Notes: generated by a model from the letters alone, not told the origin. 64,000 nucleotides of DNA from Natronorubrum tibetense GA33 (GCF_000383975.1 NZ_KB913017.1:1185133-1249132), one strand, 5' to 3'. Positions 24,978 to 34,054 are shown, counted from the first letter of the stretch. Made by a program: numbers and translations.

Positions 24978-26213
24978 GTGACGACGACCGCCACGAAAAC
25001 GCTCGAAGCCACGCTTGCTCCGCCCACGAAAGGTAAGGAGCAACGCCTTGAGCGAACCGTGGCGACCTACCGTCGTGCCCTCTCGGAGGCCTTCGAGAGT
25101 GACGCGGATACGCAGACGGCAGTCAACGATATCGTCACGCCGTACACGCTCACGTCTTACGCCAAGGACGCGCTCAAGAACTACGTCCCGAAGCTTCGAG
25201 ATACCTACAACGCGTCGGAGATCAAGGACGACCACCCGGTTCGATTCACGAACCGTGGCTTCCGAATCGATCACTCTGACGATCGAACGTACGAGTTCTG
25301 CTGGCGCGTTCCACAGGCCGGGCGTGGTAATGCGTTCTGGATTCCGCTTCGGATCAATCCCGAACAGGAATCGCTCTGGTTCGACCTGTTCGACGAGAGT
25401 GCAACAGTCGGTGAGTTCCGACTGCAACAGCACCGCACGAACTGGGTGTTGAACGTCACTGTCGAGTACAATGTAGCCGAACCAGAGATCCCAGACGACC
25501 CGACTCGAATTGGTTTCGATATCGGCGAGTCCAAGCTTCTGACCGGCTGTGCCCGTCAGAATGACACTCCGACACAACCGTACATCTATGACGGCGGTCG
25601 TGCTCGAGCACTCCGAAAGGAGATGTACACGACGCTGAAGCGTCTGCAAGAGCGTGACGCCGCCGAGTGGCGCGTCGATGAGCGATTCGACCACTACCAG
25701 AACGCCCTGACGGATATCGTCGAAAAGGCGTCTCACGAGGCCGTCGAGTACGCCGAGTCGTTTGATAACCCAGTGATCGTGCTCGAAGACTTGTCGTACA
25801 TCCGTGGGAACTTGGACTACGGGAAGTACATGAACCGACGCTTGCACGCGTGGACGTTCGCCCGATTCACCGACCGCATCGAGGACAAGGCCCTCGACGC
25901 CGGCATCCCGGTCGAATTCGTGAACCCGCGCTACACGAGTCAAACGTGCCACGCTTGCGGGCACATTGGTTCTCGTGGGTCTCAGGCGGAGTTCAAGTGT
26001 ACGAACAGCAAGTGTTGGATTACGGAGTACCAAGCAGATATCAACGCGGCGGCGAACATCGCTGGTCGCGTTGATCCGTGGGGAGAGAGCGTTCCTTGGA
26101 AACCGGAGCGCGATGACTCGCCACGGAATGGGAGTCGTTGTGACACGGCCGCAGGACACCGCACGCCGAGTCGGCAATCCCGACAGACGACGCTTGCGGC
26201 CTTCGAGTCCTGA
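24978..26213 (+). CDS. tnpB: TnpB-family RNA-guided nuclease (IS605 OrfB)
   Basis: 411 residues with a GTG start. The RuvC catalytic triad is complete: Asp181 (GFDIGESK), Glu270 (VIVLEDLSY) and Asp354 (YQADINAAAN). The zinc ribbon is CHAC (324-327) with CTNSKC (341-346). An N-terminal helical/wedge region precedes, and the basic tail (RTPSRQSRQTTLAAFES) is typical of haloarchaeal members. TnpB proteins use an RNA made from the right end of the element to cut DNA next to a short motif. The 3' end of the gene is 37 bp from the right-end hairpin. Confidence 0.9.
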   Translation: MTTTATKTLEATLAPPTKGKEQRLERTVATYRRALSEAFESDADTQTAVNDIVTPYTLTSYAKDALKNYVPKLRDTYNASEIKDDHPVRFTNRGFRIDHSDDRTYEFCWRVPQAGRGNAFWIPLRINPEQESLWFDLFDESATVGEFRLQQHRTNWVLNVTVEYNVAEPEIPDDPTRIGFDIGESKLLTGCARQNDTPTQPYIYDGGRARALRKEMYTTLKRLQERDAAEWRVDERFDHYQNALTDIVEKASHEAVEYAESFDNPVIVLEDLSYIRGNLDYGKYMNRRLHAWTFARFTDRIEDKALDAGIPVEFVNPRYTSQTCHACGHIGSRGSQAEFKCTNSKCWITEYQADINAAANIAGRVDPWGESVPWKPERDDSPRNGSRCDTAAGHRTPSRQSRQTTLAAFES

Positions 26214-26450
26214 AACCTCCCTCGACGCGAGGCTTCCCTTGTAGGAAGCCCCGCCCTTTAGGGCGGGCGAGGATGTCACAGCAGCAAGCATGCAGGCGAA
26301 GGGCAAAACAGTTGGGTCCGACGGGCCGCGTCCGGTAGCGAGTCGCGACGAAACGGCTTCCGCGGCGGGACGATCCGTCGACCGGTTTCCGGAGATGCTA
26401 CCACTGCATCTCGGCGCAAGGTTGACCTGTGAGCCCGTGGGATTGGCCGT

Positions 26451-26843
26451 ATGATCGATCGCGATAGCCGGATCGTCTTCGGCTCGCTCCTTGTGTTCGT
26501 TGTCGCCCTCACGGGCTCGAACATCGCGGAACACCAGTTCGGGGCGTCGCTGCACGATCACCCGGTACTATCGTTTCTCGTGTTCGGCGGCGTCGCCGTC
26601 GTCGGCCCGCAACTCTACCTCGCCGCGACGGCTGAGGAGCCGTGGTCTCGAGAACGGGTCCAGTTCGTGACGGTTTCGACGGCCGTCTTCGCGACCTTAT
26701 TTGCCGCTGACGCGGCCGGGATGTGGTATCTGATACTCGCGTCGGTCGGTGCCTGCTCGCTGTTCGCGCTCGTCTGCTACGAAGTGTTCCGATGGCACCG
26801 GATGACGGTCGACGAAGTTCGACCGCCGCCGACTGAGCCGTAG
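26451..26843 (+). CDS. Four-helix membrane protein, tandem paralogue 1
   Basis: 130 residues. Four hydrophobic segments: about 9-25 (IVFGSLLVFVVAL), 38-58, 70-88 and 92-112. It aligns along its whole length with the next gene: RIVFGSLLVFVVA with RVILGSFLLLVVA, FLVFGGVAVVGPQLYLA with FLLFAGLAVAVPQLYLA. The PQLYLA motif is conserved. Function unknown. Confidence 0.7.
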   Translation: MIDRDSRIVFGSLLVFVVALTGSNIAEHQFGASLHDHPVLSFLVFGGVAVVGPQLYLAATAEEPWSRERVQFVTVSTAVFATLFAADAAGMWYLILASVGACSLFALVCYEVFRWHRMTVDEVRPPPTEP

Positions 26844-26919
26844 CCGGCGGTCCAACCCAGACGGCCGGATCAGCCGGGAATGACAGAACGCCTAACTGTC
26901 TTCGATCGAATACGCCGAT

Positions 26920-27312
26920 ATGGTCTCTCGTGAAAACCGCGTCATTCTGGGGTCGTTTCTCCTCCTCGTCGTCGCAGCCGCCGCCATTACTGCCACAGAG
27001 CAGTGGCTAGACCTTCGGTACGGCGACAATCCGTTTCTCGCGTTCCTCCTGTTTGCTGGGCTGGCCGTAGCCGTTCCGCAGCTCTATCTCGCAAGGACCG
27101 ACACCGACGTCGACCCACGGAGCAGGGTTCGATTCGCTGTAATCGCCACGATGGTGTTCGCGGCGATGTTCGCGGAGTCGACGGACGAACTCCAGAGTCA
27201 GTTGATTTTAGCGATCGCCGGCGGTGCGTTCCTCGTGCTCGTCGCCGCCGAGTTCGTCCTGGGGTATCGCGGGTCAGCGACCGACGGCGCTCGAGACAGT
27301 TCCGATCGATGA
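26920..27312 (+). CDS. Four-helix membrane protein, tandem paralogue 2
   Basis: 130 residues, the same length as the gene 76 bp upstream and clearly related to it (PQLYLA motif, four hydrophobic helices, Arg-containing loop RSRVRF against RERVQF). This is a tandem duplication with considerable divergence. No catalytic or binding motif is visible. Confidence 0.7.
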   Translation: MVSRENRVILGSFLLLVVAAAAITATEQWLDLRYGDNPFLAFLLFAGLAVAVPQLYLARTDTDVDPRSRVRFAVIATMVFAAMFAESTDELQSQLILAIAGGAFLVLVAAEFVLGYRGSATDGARDSSDR

Positions 27313-27433
27313 CGGGGAGGGACTGCGGTTGGTTCTCGGGAGCCAGACATCGCGTGCGGCTCCGATCCGATGGCCCGCAGTCGAGTCGGAACGATCAGCA
27401 ACCCTTAGGACCGACCGCTGTCTTGGCCAACGC

Positions 27434-28684
27434 ATGACAGACCCCGAGGATCTCGCTACCCAGGTACGCGACGGCGAGCTTCGCATTCACGAACTCGAGG
27501 AGTACGCAGACCACGACACCGCGGCCGAGGCCCGCCGGCTGTACGTCGAGCAGGAAACGGACACCGATCTCGAGTCGATCGGCGACTACACGTTCCCCGC
27601 CGAGCGGGCGGAGCCGAACATCGAGAATATGATCGGCGCGGCCCAGATTCCGATGGGGATCGTAGGTCCGGTCGACGTCAACGGCGAGGAGACCAGTTCG
27701 AACGGCGGCGGTGCCGCCACCGGCGAACACTACCTGCCGCTGGCGACGACTGAGGGCGCACTGCTCGCGTCGGTCAACCGCGGCCTCGGCGTAATCCGAA
27801 CCGCCGGCGGCGCCGACGCTCGCGTGACGAAAAACGGGATGACTCGAGCACCCGTCTTCCGGGTGAAAGGGGTCGCGGAGGCCGCGGAGACTGTCGAGTG
27901 GGTCAACGACAATGTCGACGCGCTGGCCGAGGCCGCCGAGTCGACCACGAGCCATGGCGAACTGCTCGACGTCGAGCCGTACGTCGTCGGCGACTCCGTC
28001 TACCTGCGATTCGCGTACGATACGAAGGACGCGATGGGGATGAACATGGCCACCATCGCGACCGGCGAGGCCTGCGAGATCGTCGAAGCGGAAACGCCGG
28101 CCTCCCTGGTCGCGCTCTCGGGCAACCTCTGTTCGGACAAGAAACCCGCCGCGATCAACGCCGTCGAGGGCCGGGGCCGGTCGGTGACGGCCGACGTCCT
28201 GATCCCCGGCGAACTCGTCGAAGAACGACTGCACACCACTGCCGACGCCATCGCCGAGGCTAACACCCGCAAGAACCTCACCGGCAGCGCCAAGGCCGGC
28301 AGTCTGGGCTTCAACGCCCACGCGGCCAACGTCGTCGCCGCGGCCTTCCTCGCGACCGGCCAGGACGAGGCGCAGGTCGTCGAGGCCGCGAATACGATCA
28401 CGACGATGGACGCACGACAGCGCGAGGACGGTGCCTCCGACCTCTACGCCAGCGTCTCGCTCGCGTCCCTCGAGGTCGGCACCGTCGGCGGCGGGACGAA
28501 ACTGCCGACGCAGTCCGAAGCGCTCGAGATTCTCGGTCTCCGCGGCGGCGGCGAGCCGGCGGGTTCGAACGCCGACGCGCTCGCGGAGATCATCGCCGTC
28601 GGCGCGTTAGCCGGTGAACTCTCTCTGCTCGCGGCGCTGGCCTCGCGTCACCTGGCGAGTGCACACGAAGATCTGGGTCGGTGA
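27434..28684 (+). CDS. hmgA: Hydroxymethylglutaryl-CoA reductase (NADPH), class I
   Basis: 416 residues from ATG 27434 (MTDPEDLATQVRDGEL); the 70 residues before it in frame are not conserved in style. Motifs ENMIGAAQIPMGIVGPV, catalytic Glu in TTEGALLASVNRG, Lys in SDKKPAAIN, DAMGMNMAT, GTVGGGTKLPTQ and catalytic His in SRHLASAHEDLGR. It reduces HMG-CoA to mevalonate, the committed step for archaeal isoprenoid ether lipids, and is the known statin target in haloarchaea. It appears monocistronic. Confidence 0.96.
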   Translation: MTDPEDLATQVRDGELRIHELEEYADHDTAAEARRLYVEQETDTDLESIGDYTFPAERAEPNIENMIGAAQIPMGIVGPVDVNGEETSSNGGGAATGEHYLPLATTEGALLASVNRGLGVIRTAGGADARVTKNGMTRAPVFRVKGVAEAAETVEWVNDNVDALAEAAESTTSHGELLDVEPYVVGDSVYLRFAYDTKDAMGMNMATIATGEACEIVEAETPASLVALSGNLCSDKKPAAINAVEGRGRSVTADVLIPGELVEERLHTTADAIAEANTRKNLTGSAKAGSLGFNAHAANVVAAAFLATGQDEAQVVEAANTITTMDARQREDGASDLYASVSLASLEVGTVGGGTKLPTQSEALEILGLRGGGEPAGSNADALAEIIAVGALAGELSLLAALASRHLASAHEDLGR

Positions 28685-28724
28685 GAGGACCGGGCCATCG
28701 GCCAGGGAGTTCAACAGTCGTCGC

Positions 28725-29081
28725 TTAGCCGGCAGCCTCGCGCTCGGCCCTTCGAGTCCGAATCGTCACGAGCGCGATGTACGCGCCACCAACGACGAGT
28801 AACAGGTAGCCGCCGAGCACCTGAAGAGCGCTCGTAGCCGGAGCGACCAGAACCAGACCGATCGCCGCAACGGCGTGAGCGACGGCGAAATCACGACGCC
28901 CGTACGCCCCGTGGAGAACAGCGATAGCAGCGAACGTCGCAGCGAATGCGCCGATCGCCAGCATCGTCGGATCGAGTCCGAGGATCGTCTCGTCGATGTA
29001 CCTGCCGTACGCGAAGAAGGCGAGCGCGGCGATCGTTCCGACACCGATCGCCGTCCCCTGCACGTCCACCGTCTCGTCCAT
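28725..29081 (-). CDS. Four-helix membrane protein
   Basis: 118 residues. Helices at about 9-25, 40-58, 66-84 and 87-106, with a basic C-terminus (RTRRAEREAAG). It converges on hmgA (40 bp between stops). No family recognised. Confidence 0.65.
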   Translation of the reverse strand: MDETVDVQGTAIGVGTIAALAFFAYGRYIDETILGLDPTMLAIGAFAATFAAIAVLHGAYGRRDFAVAHAVAAIGLVLVAPATSALQVLGGYLLLVVGGAYIALVTIRTRRAEREAAG

Positions 29082-29147
29082 ATGCTCGTCGTTGGGACGC
29101 GCGGTGCAAAGTCCTGACGTTCCGCTCGGTACCCTGTCACCGGCTGA

Positions 29148-29672
29148 CTACAGCGATCGGTATCGGCCGCCGCTCTCGCTCACCCCGCCGCGCCGGACCA
29201 GTTTCTCGAGGGCGTCCCGAACGTACTCGGCCGACACGCCGCGCTCGCCGGCGTACTCGATCACCTCGTCTTCGGTCGGTCGGTCCAGTGTTTTGAGGGC
29301 GCGTTCGACGATTTCCTTCTTGCTCCCGCTGCGACTCGGGTGGCGCGGGTCGCGATCGCCGGCGGCTTCGACCTCGTCGACGTCCAGACCGGACTCCTCG
29401 AGGTACTCCGCGTCGTCGACAACGCCTTCGGCGACATCGCCCTCGAGGGCGTCGAAGGAGTCCAGTTTGGCGAAGGCCTCGCCCTCGCCCTGTCGGTTGG
29501 CGAGCATCGAGGCGCGGACGTCGCGGGCGTGCCCGGCGTCCTCGGTTTCGACGAACTTCTTGCGCTTCTCGTATCCTCGACGCGAGCCACAGCGGGGACA
29601 CTGCGTGGTCTCCGAGCGCCCCTCGATGATCCAGAGGTTCGAACACTCGCTACAGCCGACGACGGCGTACAT
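29148..29672 (-). CDS. Zinc-ribbon protein with C-terminal helical domain (DUF5817-like)
   Basis: 174 residues from ATG 29670-29672 (MYAVVGCSECSNLWII). N-terminal zinc ribbon: CSEC at 7-10 and CPRCGSRRGYEKRKKF at about 25-28. The middle is an acidic linker with a coiled region (GEGEAFAKLDSFDALEG). The C-terminal helical region is winged-helix-like (IVERALKTLDRPTEDEVIEY, VRDALEKLVRRGGV). This suggests a nucleic-acid-binding protein. The role is unknown. The frame beyond 29672 is basic and rejected. Confidence 0.75.
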   Translation of the reverse strand: MYAVVGCSECSNLWIIEGRSETTQCPRCGSRRGYEKRKKFVETEDAGHARDVRASMLANRQGEGEAFAKLDSFDALEGDVAEGVVDDAEYLEESGLDVDEVEAAGDRDPRHPSRSGSKKEIVERALKTLDRPTEDEVIEYAGERGVSAEYVRDALEKLVRRGGVSESGGRYRSL

Positions 29673-29788
29673 GACTCGAACTGGACCCTCCCCGTAGTTC
29701 AAGGTTCGGCAACCGGAGCGAACGTTGTCGGTCGACGCGCTCCGCCGCGAGGTGAACGTATTAGGTTCGTCGTCACCTCTCGAGGCGT

Positions 29789-30127
29789 ATGGAACGTGTT
29801 TCCCTAGATGACCTCGAGCCGTCCGAAGCCGCCGACGGCGTCCACCTGGCACTGATGGCCGGCGCCGACTCGATGAACGTCCAGCACTTCGAGATCGAAC
29901 CCGGCGCGGTGGTCGAAGAACACAGCCATCCCCACGAACAGACGGGGTTCATCTACGAGGGCGAACTCGTCTTCCGCAGCGATGGCGAGGAGGTCGTCTG
30001 TGGTCCCGGCGACTCCTATGCGATTCCGGGTGAACAGCCCCACGCGGCTGAGAACCGCGGGGACGAGACGGTGCGTGGCATAGATATCTTCAGCCCACCG
30101 CGGGAGAATCCGAGCTGGCAGGACTGA
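29789..30127 (+). CDS. Small cupin protein
   Basis: 112 residues forming one cupin barrel: motif 1 HSHPHEQTGFIYEGELVF (two His, Glu) at about 42-60 and motif 2 PGDSYAIPGEQPHAAEN at about 71-87. The metal-binding His and Glu are present. Such single-domain cupins may be isomerases, dioxygenases or sensors. Substrate unknown. It starts 117 bp from the divergent zinc-ribbon gene. Confidence 0.85.
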   Translation: MERVSLDDLEPSEAADGVHLALMAGADSMNVQHFEIEPGAVVEEHSHPHEQTGFIYEGELVFRSDGEEVVCGPGDSYAIPGEQPHAAENRGDETVRGIDIFSPPRENPSWQD

Positions 30128-30136
30128 GACGTCCTA

Positions 30137-30198
30137 CTGTAAGTCATTTCCGGAGCAAAAGCCGGCCGTCTTGCGATTGCTCCGGTAAACAGTTACAG
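30137..30198. repeat. 62-bp hairpin repeat, intact copy (family B)
   Basis: Runs from CTGTAAGTCATTTCCGGAGC to GCTCCGGTAAACAGTTACAG. Ends CTGTAA/TTACAG and inner arms TTTCCGGAGCAA/TTGCTCCGGTAA pair to form one long hairpin around AAGCCGGCCGTCTTGCGA. A second copy at 58969-60507 is split by an IS element. This copy lies 9 bp past the cupin stop. Confidence 0.7.
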
Positions 30199-30371
30199 CA
30201 GACCGGAGGACGACGCTCGCGGGGACCGCGGTTTTCTGTCGCGGTCTACAGGCGACCTCGGTCGAATGTCTCGAGGTTCTTCGAGAGCACCAGCTCTGTG
30301 CCGTCAGCGAACGATGTGGGCGACGTGCAGCTGTCGTGTCACCAACCCACATAATAAATAAACCAAATGAG

Positions 30372-30395
30372 TTATTAATTTCTGCTAATTTTATT
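30372..30395 (+). promoter_or_regulatory. AT-rich promoter of the DoxX-like gene
   Basis: TTATTAATTTCTGCTAATTT lies about 10-30 bases before the ATG at 30403 and is the most AT-rich tract in this part of the window. The TTATTAAT box at 22-31 bases upstream fits a leaderless transcript. Confidence 0.5.
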
Positions 30396-30402
30396 CTATT
30401 GT

Positions 30403-31791
30403 ATGTTAAACGAGTTAGCTGATGCGGACGAAGCGGCATTCGACGAACGAGCGGGACCGTGGATCGCATTCGCACGCGTTTTCGCCGGGTTCTTGCTGCT
30501 GTACGAACTGATGCTTGGCGGCTGGTGGAAACTCGGCTGGATCACCACGGGTCCGAATCCGGGATGGATCGGCTCGGACGCCGGCGCGGAGGTCCTCTCC
30601 GTCGCCGAACAGGCCGTCGATGACGGGACTTTCGGCTGGTTCGCGACGATCCTCGAGACCGTCGTGATCCCCTATCCGGAGCTGTGGACGGCGCTCGCGT
30701 TAGCGGCACAGCTCGCGACCGCCGTCGGTCTGATCTTCGGACTCTGGACGCGACCGGCGGCGCTCCTCGGTGTCCTGTACTTCATCCCCGTCTTTCACTT
30801 CGGAATGATCAGGACCTCGCCGCTGTTCACCGTCCCCATCGCCTTCGCGTTCGTCGCGAACGCCGGTCGGTACTACGGGCTCGACGCCGTCCTCTGGCGG
30901 CGTTCGGACATCGTCGGCCGCCTCACGCGAGCCGTCAACGCACCGCTGCCGATCCGCCGCGCGTGGTATCCGGCACTCGCCGCCGGGTTCGCCATTGTCG
31001 CGGTCTACTACCTGCTTTCGATTCCAGAGATGGTCGATACGCGCGTCCATCTCACGAGTCTCGAGATGACCGTCTTCGCCGGACTCGTCGCCGGCGGACT
31101 CTCGTTCGTCTACCGCGGCGGGAATCCGGTGACGGTCGCTGCGGACGCGCTTCGCGTCTTCGTCGGCTACCGCTTCCTCCAAGAGATCGTCGTCCGGAGC
31201 GAGCCCGGGGCGAACGCGCTTCCCGGCTGGGCGAGTGCGTCTGCCCAGACCGAGGTGTTCGAGGCCATCGCCGAAGCGCACGTCGCGCCGATGAGCGCGT
31301 TCCTCGAGCTCGCGGTCCTCCCCGCGATGACCGCGTGGGTCGTCGCCTTCGCGGTCGTCCAGACGAGCGTCGGAATCGCGCTGCTCGTGGGCTACCGGAC
31401 GCGACTCGCTGGCACCGTCGCTGTCGGCTACCTCGTCGTCCTCACGGCACTCGGACTCGTCCGTCTCGCCCCGCTTATCTTCGCGAGCGCGATCGTCGCC
31501 GCCACGCTCGCCGGCCGACACGCGAGCCTGGATTCGATCGCCGGGCGTGAGCCACGGCCACCGGCGATTCCCGACCGAGTCGCGCTACCCGCCGCCGCCG
31601 GTGGGATCGCGCTCCTCTCGAGTGCCGCCCTGCTCGGCATCGATCCCGAAGCCGGCTACGGCGAAGTCGCCGGCCCCGTCGCCCTCGTCATGCTCGCGTT
31701 CGGTCTCCTCGCGCTCGCGCTGGTCTCGAGTACGGCCACGGAGCGGACGTCGGATCGACTCGAGTCGGTCTCGGCGACGGCCGAGGACTGA
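30403..31791 (+). CDS. DoxX/DoxD-like polytopic membrane protein
   Basis: 462 residues with roughly ten to eleven hydrophobic segments. The N-terminal third (FARVFAGFLLLYELMLGGWW, YPELWTALALAAQLATAVGL, LYFIPVFHFGMIRTSPLFTV) resembles DoxX/DoxD quinone-linked membrane proteins; the pattern is partly repeated in the second half (LELAVLPAMTAWVVAFAVVQ). About twice the usual DoxX length, so it may be an internal duplication. Function unknown; redox chemistry with thiosulfate or quinone is only a family-based guess. Confidence 0.7.
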   Translation: MLNELADADEAAFDERAGPWIAFARVFAGFLLLYELMLGGWWKLGWITTGPNPGWIGSDAGAEVLSVAEQAVDDGTFGWFATILETVVIPYPELWTALALAAQLATAVGLIFGLWTRPAALLGVLYFIPVFHFGMIRTSPLFTVPIAFAFVANAGRYYGLDAVLWRRSDIVGRLTRAVNAPLPIRRAWYPALAAGFAIVAVYYLLSIPEMVDTRVHLTSLEMTVFAGLVAGGLSFVYRGGNPVTVAADALRVFVGYRFLQEIVVRSEPGANALPGWASASAQTEVFEAIAEAHVAPMSAFLELAVLPAMTAWVVAFAVVQTSVGIALLVGYRTRLAGTVAVGYLVVLTALGLVRLAPLIFASAIVAATLAGRHASLDSIAGREPRPPAIPDRVALPAAAGGIALLSSAALLGIDPEAGYGEVAGPVALVMLAFGLLALALVSSTATERTSDRLESVSATAED

Positions 31792-31903
31792 TCGAGGCGA
31801 TCCTGTCCGCAGGGAGCGTCGTTTCGAGCGTAACCGATCAACGCGAAGAGTTATCACCGAGGAATACCACGGAGTTATATGCCGTAGCTTGCAAGGAGAG
31901 CCG

Positions 31904-33280
31904 ATGGCAACCGAATCGAAGGCATCGGATTCGTGGGGGGTCGGACGAGTTGGTGCGTATCTCGAGCGACTGGGGCCGACGTGGCTCGCCGGAGCGATCG
32001 CCGCGGGGCCGGCGACGATGGTCAGCCTGTTGGTCGCTGGTGCGAGTTTCGGCTACGCGCTGTTGTGGGTGGTGGTCCTCTCGGCGATCCTCGGCACCGT
32101 CGGCCAGTATCTCGCGATGCGGCTGGGGCTGCTCACCGAGGCCGGGATCGTTGCGGTCGTCGAGGAGCACCTCGGCTCGTTCTGGGCCTGGGTGCTCGTC
32201 GTCGACGCCGTCCTCGCCGCGGGACTCGCCCAACTCGTGATCATGAAGACGCTGGCGGATGTCAGCGCAACGGTCATCGGGACGGCGGGTGTCGGTATCT
32301 CCGCGCTGGCCGACCCGCGCCTCTGGGGGGTCACCTGGGCGCTCATCCTCGCGCTGGGACTGGCCGGCGGCGGCTACCGAGTGGCCGAGATCGGCGCGAA
32401 GCTGATCGTCTCGCTGGTCGTCCTCGCGTTCGTCGCGTCGGTGTTCGTCGTCCCGATCGATCCGAGCGAGGCCGCGACGGGGCTCGTTCCACAGATGCCG
32501 GCGGGCGTCGGCGGCGCGGTCGTCGTTGCCGGCGTCCTCGGCGGCGCGGTCCACATCACACTCCTGACGATGCAGAGCTACACAATGGGCGCCCGCGGCT
32601 GGACCGAGAGCGATCGCGACATCGCGACCTTCGACGTGGTGAGTTCGATGCTCGTCGCCTTCGGAATCTTCAGCCTCGCCGTCTTCCTCGTCGCAGCGAG
32701 CGTGCTCCCCGACGCGGGCGTCGATCCGGCGACGCTCGACGCGATCCAGGCCGCCGAGGTCCTCGGTCCGGTCGCCGGCGAGTACGCGACGTGGTTGTTC
32801 CTCCTCGGCCTCCTCGGGGCGGCCGTCTCGACGCTGGGCGGGAACACGATCGTTCCGCCGTACCTCCTCGCCGACAAACTCGGCTGGGAGCAGTCTGTCG
32901 AGGATTCGCGCTACCGAGCCGCGATCGTTGCGGTCGCACTCGTCTCGGCCGTCGGCGCGTTTCTCGAGGGAGCCTTCTTCGAACTGCTCGTCCTCGTGCT
33001 CGCCTTCGGGCTCGTCGGGACGCCCTTCGTCCTCGCCGTGATCCTCTATCTGTTGAACGACCCCGACGTCGTCCCCGAGACGAACTCGCACCTGTTGAAC
33101 CTCGGCGGGATCGTCCTGTTCGCCATCGCGACCGTCCTCGCGGGCGAGTTCGTCCTCGAGGAACTCGAGACCATCACTGAACCAACCTCCGCGTTCGTCG
33201 TGGTCTTCGCGGCCGCAATGGCGCTGGCAATCGTCGGTCTCGTCGGGCGGTACGTACGAGAGCGATTCGGTGCCGAGTGA
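31904..33280 (+). CDS. Nramp-related divalent metal transporter homologue
   Basis: 458 residues with about eleven hydrophobic helices, from ATG 31904; a Shine-Dalgarno-like AAGGAGAG lies about 3-11 bases upstream, unusual here because most genes look leaderless. The fold pattern (AGAIAAGPATMVSLLVAG in helix 1, GGAVHITLLTMQSYTMGARG near helix 6) matches Nramp. The canonical metal site residues DPGN (helix 1) and MPHN (helix 6) are not present, so the ion and even the transport role are uncertain. Nramp-related magnesium transporters also differ here. Confidence 0.75.
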   Translation: MATESKASDSWGVGRVGAYLERLGPTWLAGAIAAGPATMVSLLVAGASFGYALLWVVVLSAILGTVGQYLAMRLGLLTEAGIVAVVEEHLGSFWAWVLVVDAVLAAGLAQLVIMKTLADVSATVIGTAGVGISALADPRLWGVTWALILALGLAGGGYRVAEIGAKLIVSLVVLAFVASVFVVPIDPSEAATGLVPQMPAGVGGAVVVAGVLGGAVHITLLTMQSYTMGARGWTESDRDIATFDVVSSMLVAFGIFSLAVFLVAASVLPDAGVDPATLDAIQAAEVLGPVAGEYATWLFLLGLLGAAVSTLGGNTIVPPYLLADKLGWEQSVEDSRYRAAIVAVALVSAVGAFLEGAFFELLVLVLAFGLVGTPFVLAVILYLLNDPDVVPETNSHLLNLGGIVLFAIATVLAGEFVLEELETITEPTSAFVVVFAAAMALAIVGLVGRYVRERFGAE

Positions 33281-33328
33281 CGCCCGTTCGAACCAATCTT
33301 CAAGCCGGTCGAGGGTAATTGATCCGCT

Positions 33329-34054
33329 ATGCCAGTACTCGAAGACGAAGTCGTAATCGTCACCGGCGCGAGTCGCGGCCTCGGCCGCTCGATGGTCGAA
33401 CGCTTTTCGGCGGAAGGCGCTCGAGTCGTCCTCACCGCACGCGACGAGGACCGATTGAACGAGGTCGCCGCCGATCTCCCGACCGAGTCGCTCGTCGTGC
33501 CCGCAGACGTCCGGGATAGCGACGCGGTTGCAAACGTGATCGAGCGGACGCTCGAGGAATTCGGCCGTATCGACACGCTCGTCAACAACGCGGGCGTGGC
33601 GCCGATGGACTCTGACGGCGGTCTCGTAAACGTCACCGACGAGGAGTGGGAGGCCGTCCTCGAGATCAATCTCACCGGCGTCTTCCGCTTTACTCGCGAA
33701 GCCCTGCCCCACATGTACGACCAGGAACGAGGGAACGTGATTAACATCTCATCGGGGCTCGGCCGGCGAGCGATGGCTGGCGTCGGCCCCTACGTGAGTT
33801 CGAAGTGGGGACTCGAGGGACTTACCCGAACGACGGCGCTCGAGGGTGAGGAGCACGGCGTCAACGCCAATGCCCTGGATCCGGGTGGCCGGGTCGACAC
33901 CGACATCTGGGCGCACCTGCCCGACGAAGAGCGCGAGCAGATTCTCGATCCGGACGTGATGGACGATGCAGCCGTTCTGCTCGCCGCCCAGGACCCCGAC
34001 GGCGTCACCGGCGAGTCGATGGACGCCGAGGCGTGGGAGAGCCGACTCGGTTAA
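33329..34054 (+). CDS. Short-chain dehydrogenase/reductase
   Basis: 241 residues. TGASRGLGRSMVERF at about 12-26, NNAGVAPMDSD at about 87, Ser in NISSGLGRRAMAG, YVSSKWGLEG giving Tyr and Lys at about 151-155. The usual PG motif at the C-terminal end of the active site reads LDPGGRVDTDI. Close in form to 3-oxoacyl-ACP-reductase-like SDRs. Substrate unknown. Confidence 0.87.
   Translation: MPVLEDEVVIVTGASRGLGRSMVERFSAEGARVVLTARDEDRLNEVAADLPTESLVVPADVRDSDAVANVIERTLEEFGRIDTLVNNAGVAPMDSDGGLVNVTDEEWEAVLEINLTGVFRFTREALPHMYDQERGNVINISSGLGRRAMAGVGPYVSSKWGLEGLTRTTALEGEEHGVNANALDPGGRVDTDIWAHLPDEEREQILDPDVMDDAAVLLAAQDPDGVTGESMDAEAWESRLG

Larger units (their letters stand above)
24720..26278 (+). mobile_element. 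IS200/IS605-type element, tnpB-only (IS1341-like)
   Basis: About 1.56 kb. The left end holds a hairpin CGTGC-TTTA-GCACG (24736-24749). The right end holds a perfect hairpin CCCGCCC-TTTA-GGGCGGG (26250-26267) and ends near GGATGTCA (26271-26278). The same ends occur in the second element at 59016-60493. There are no terminal inverted repeats or target duplications, as expected for this family. It carries a tnpB-like gene and a divergent 44-codon gene but no tnpA transposase, so it should depend on TnpA from elsewhere. The boundaries are uncertain by a few bases. Confidence 0.8.

Noticed and set aside
24711-26561. 616-residue open frame antisense to tnpB
   Set aside because: Spans both ends of the IS and runs into its flanks; a chance high-GC frame.
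31838-33712. 624-residue open frame on the minus strand
   Set aside because: Antisense to the Nramp-like gene; rich in Glu, Arg and Asp with no domain pattern.
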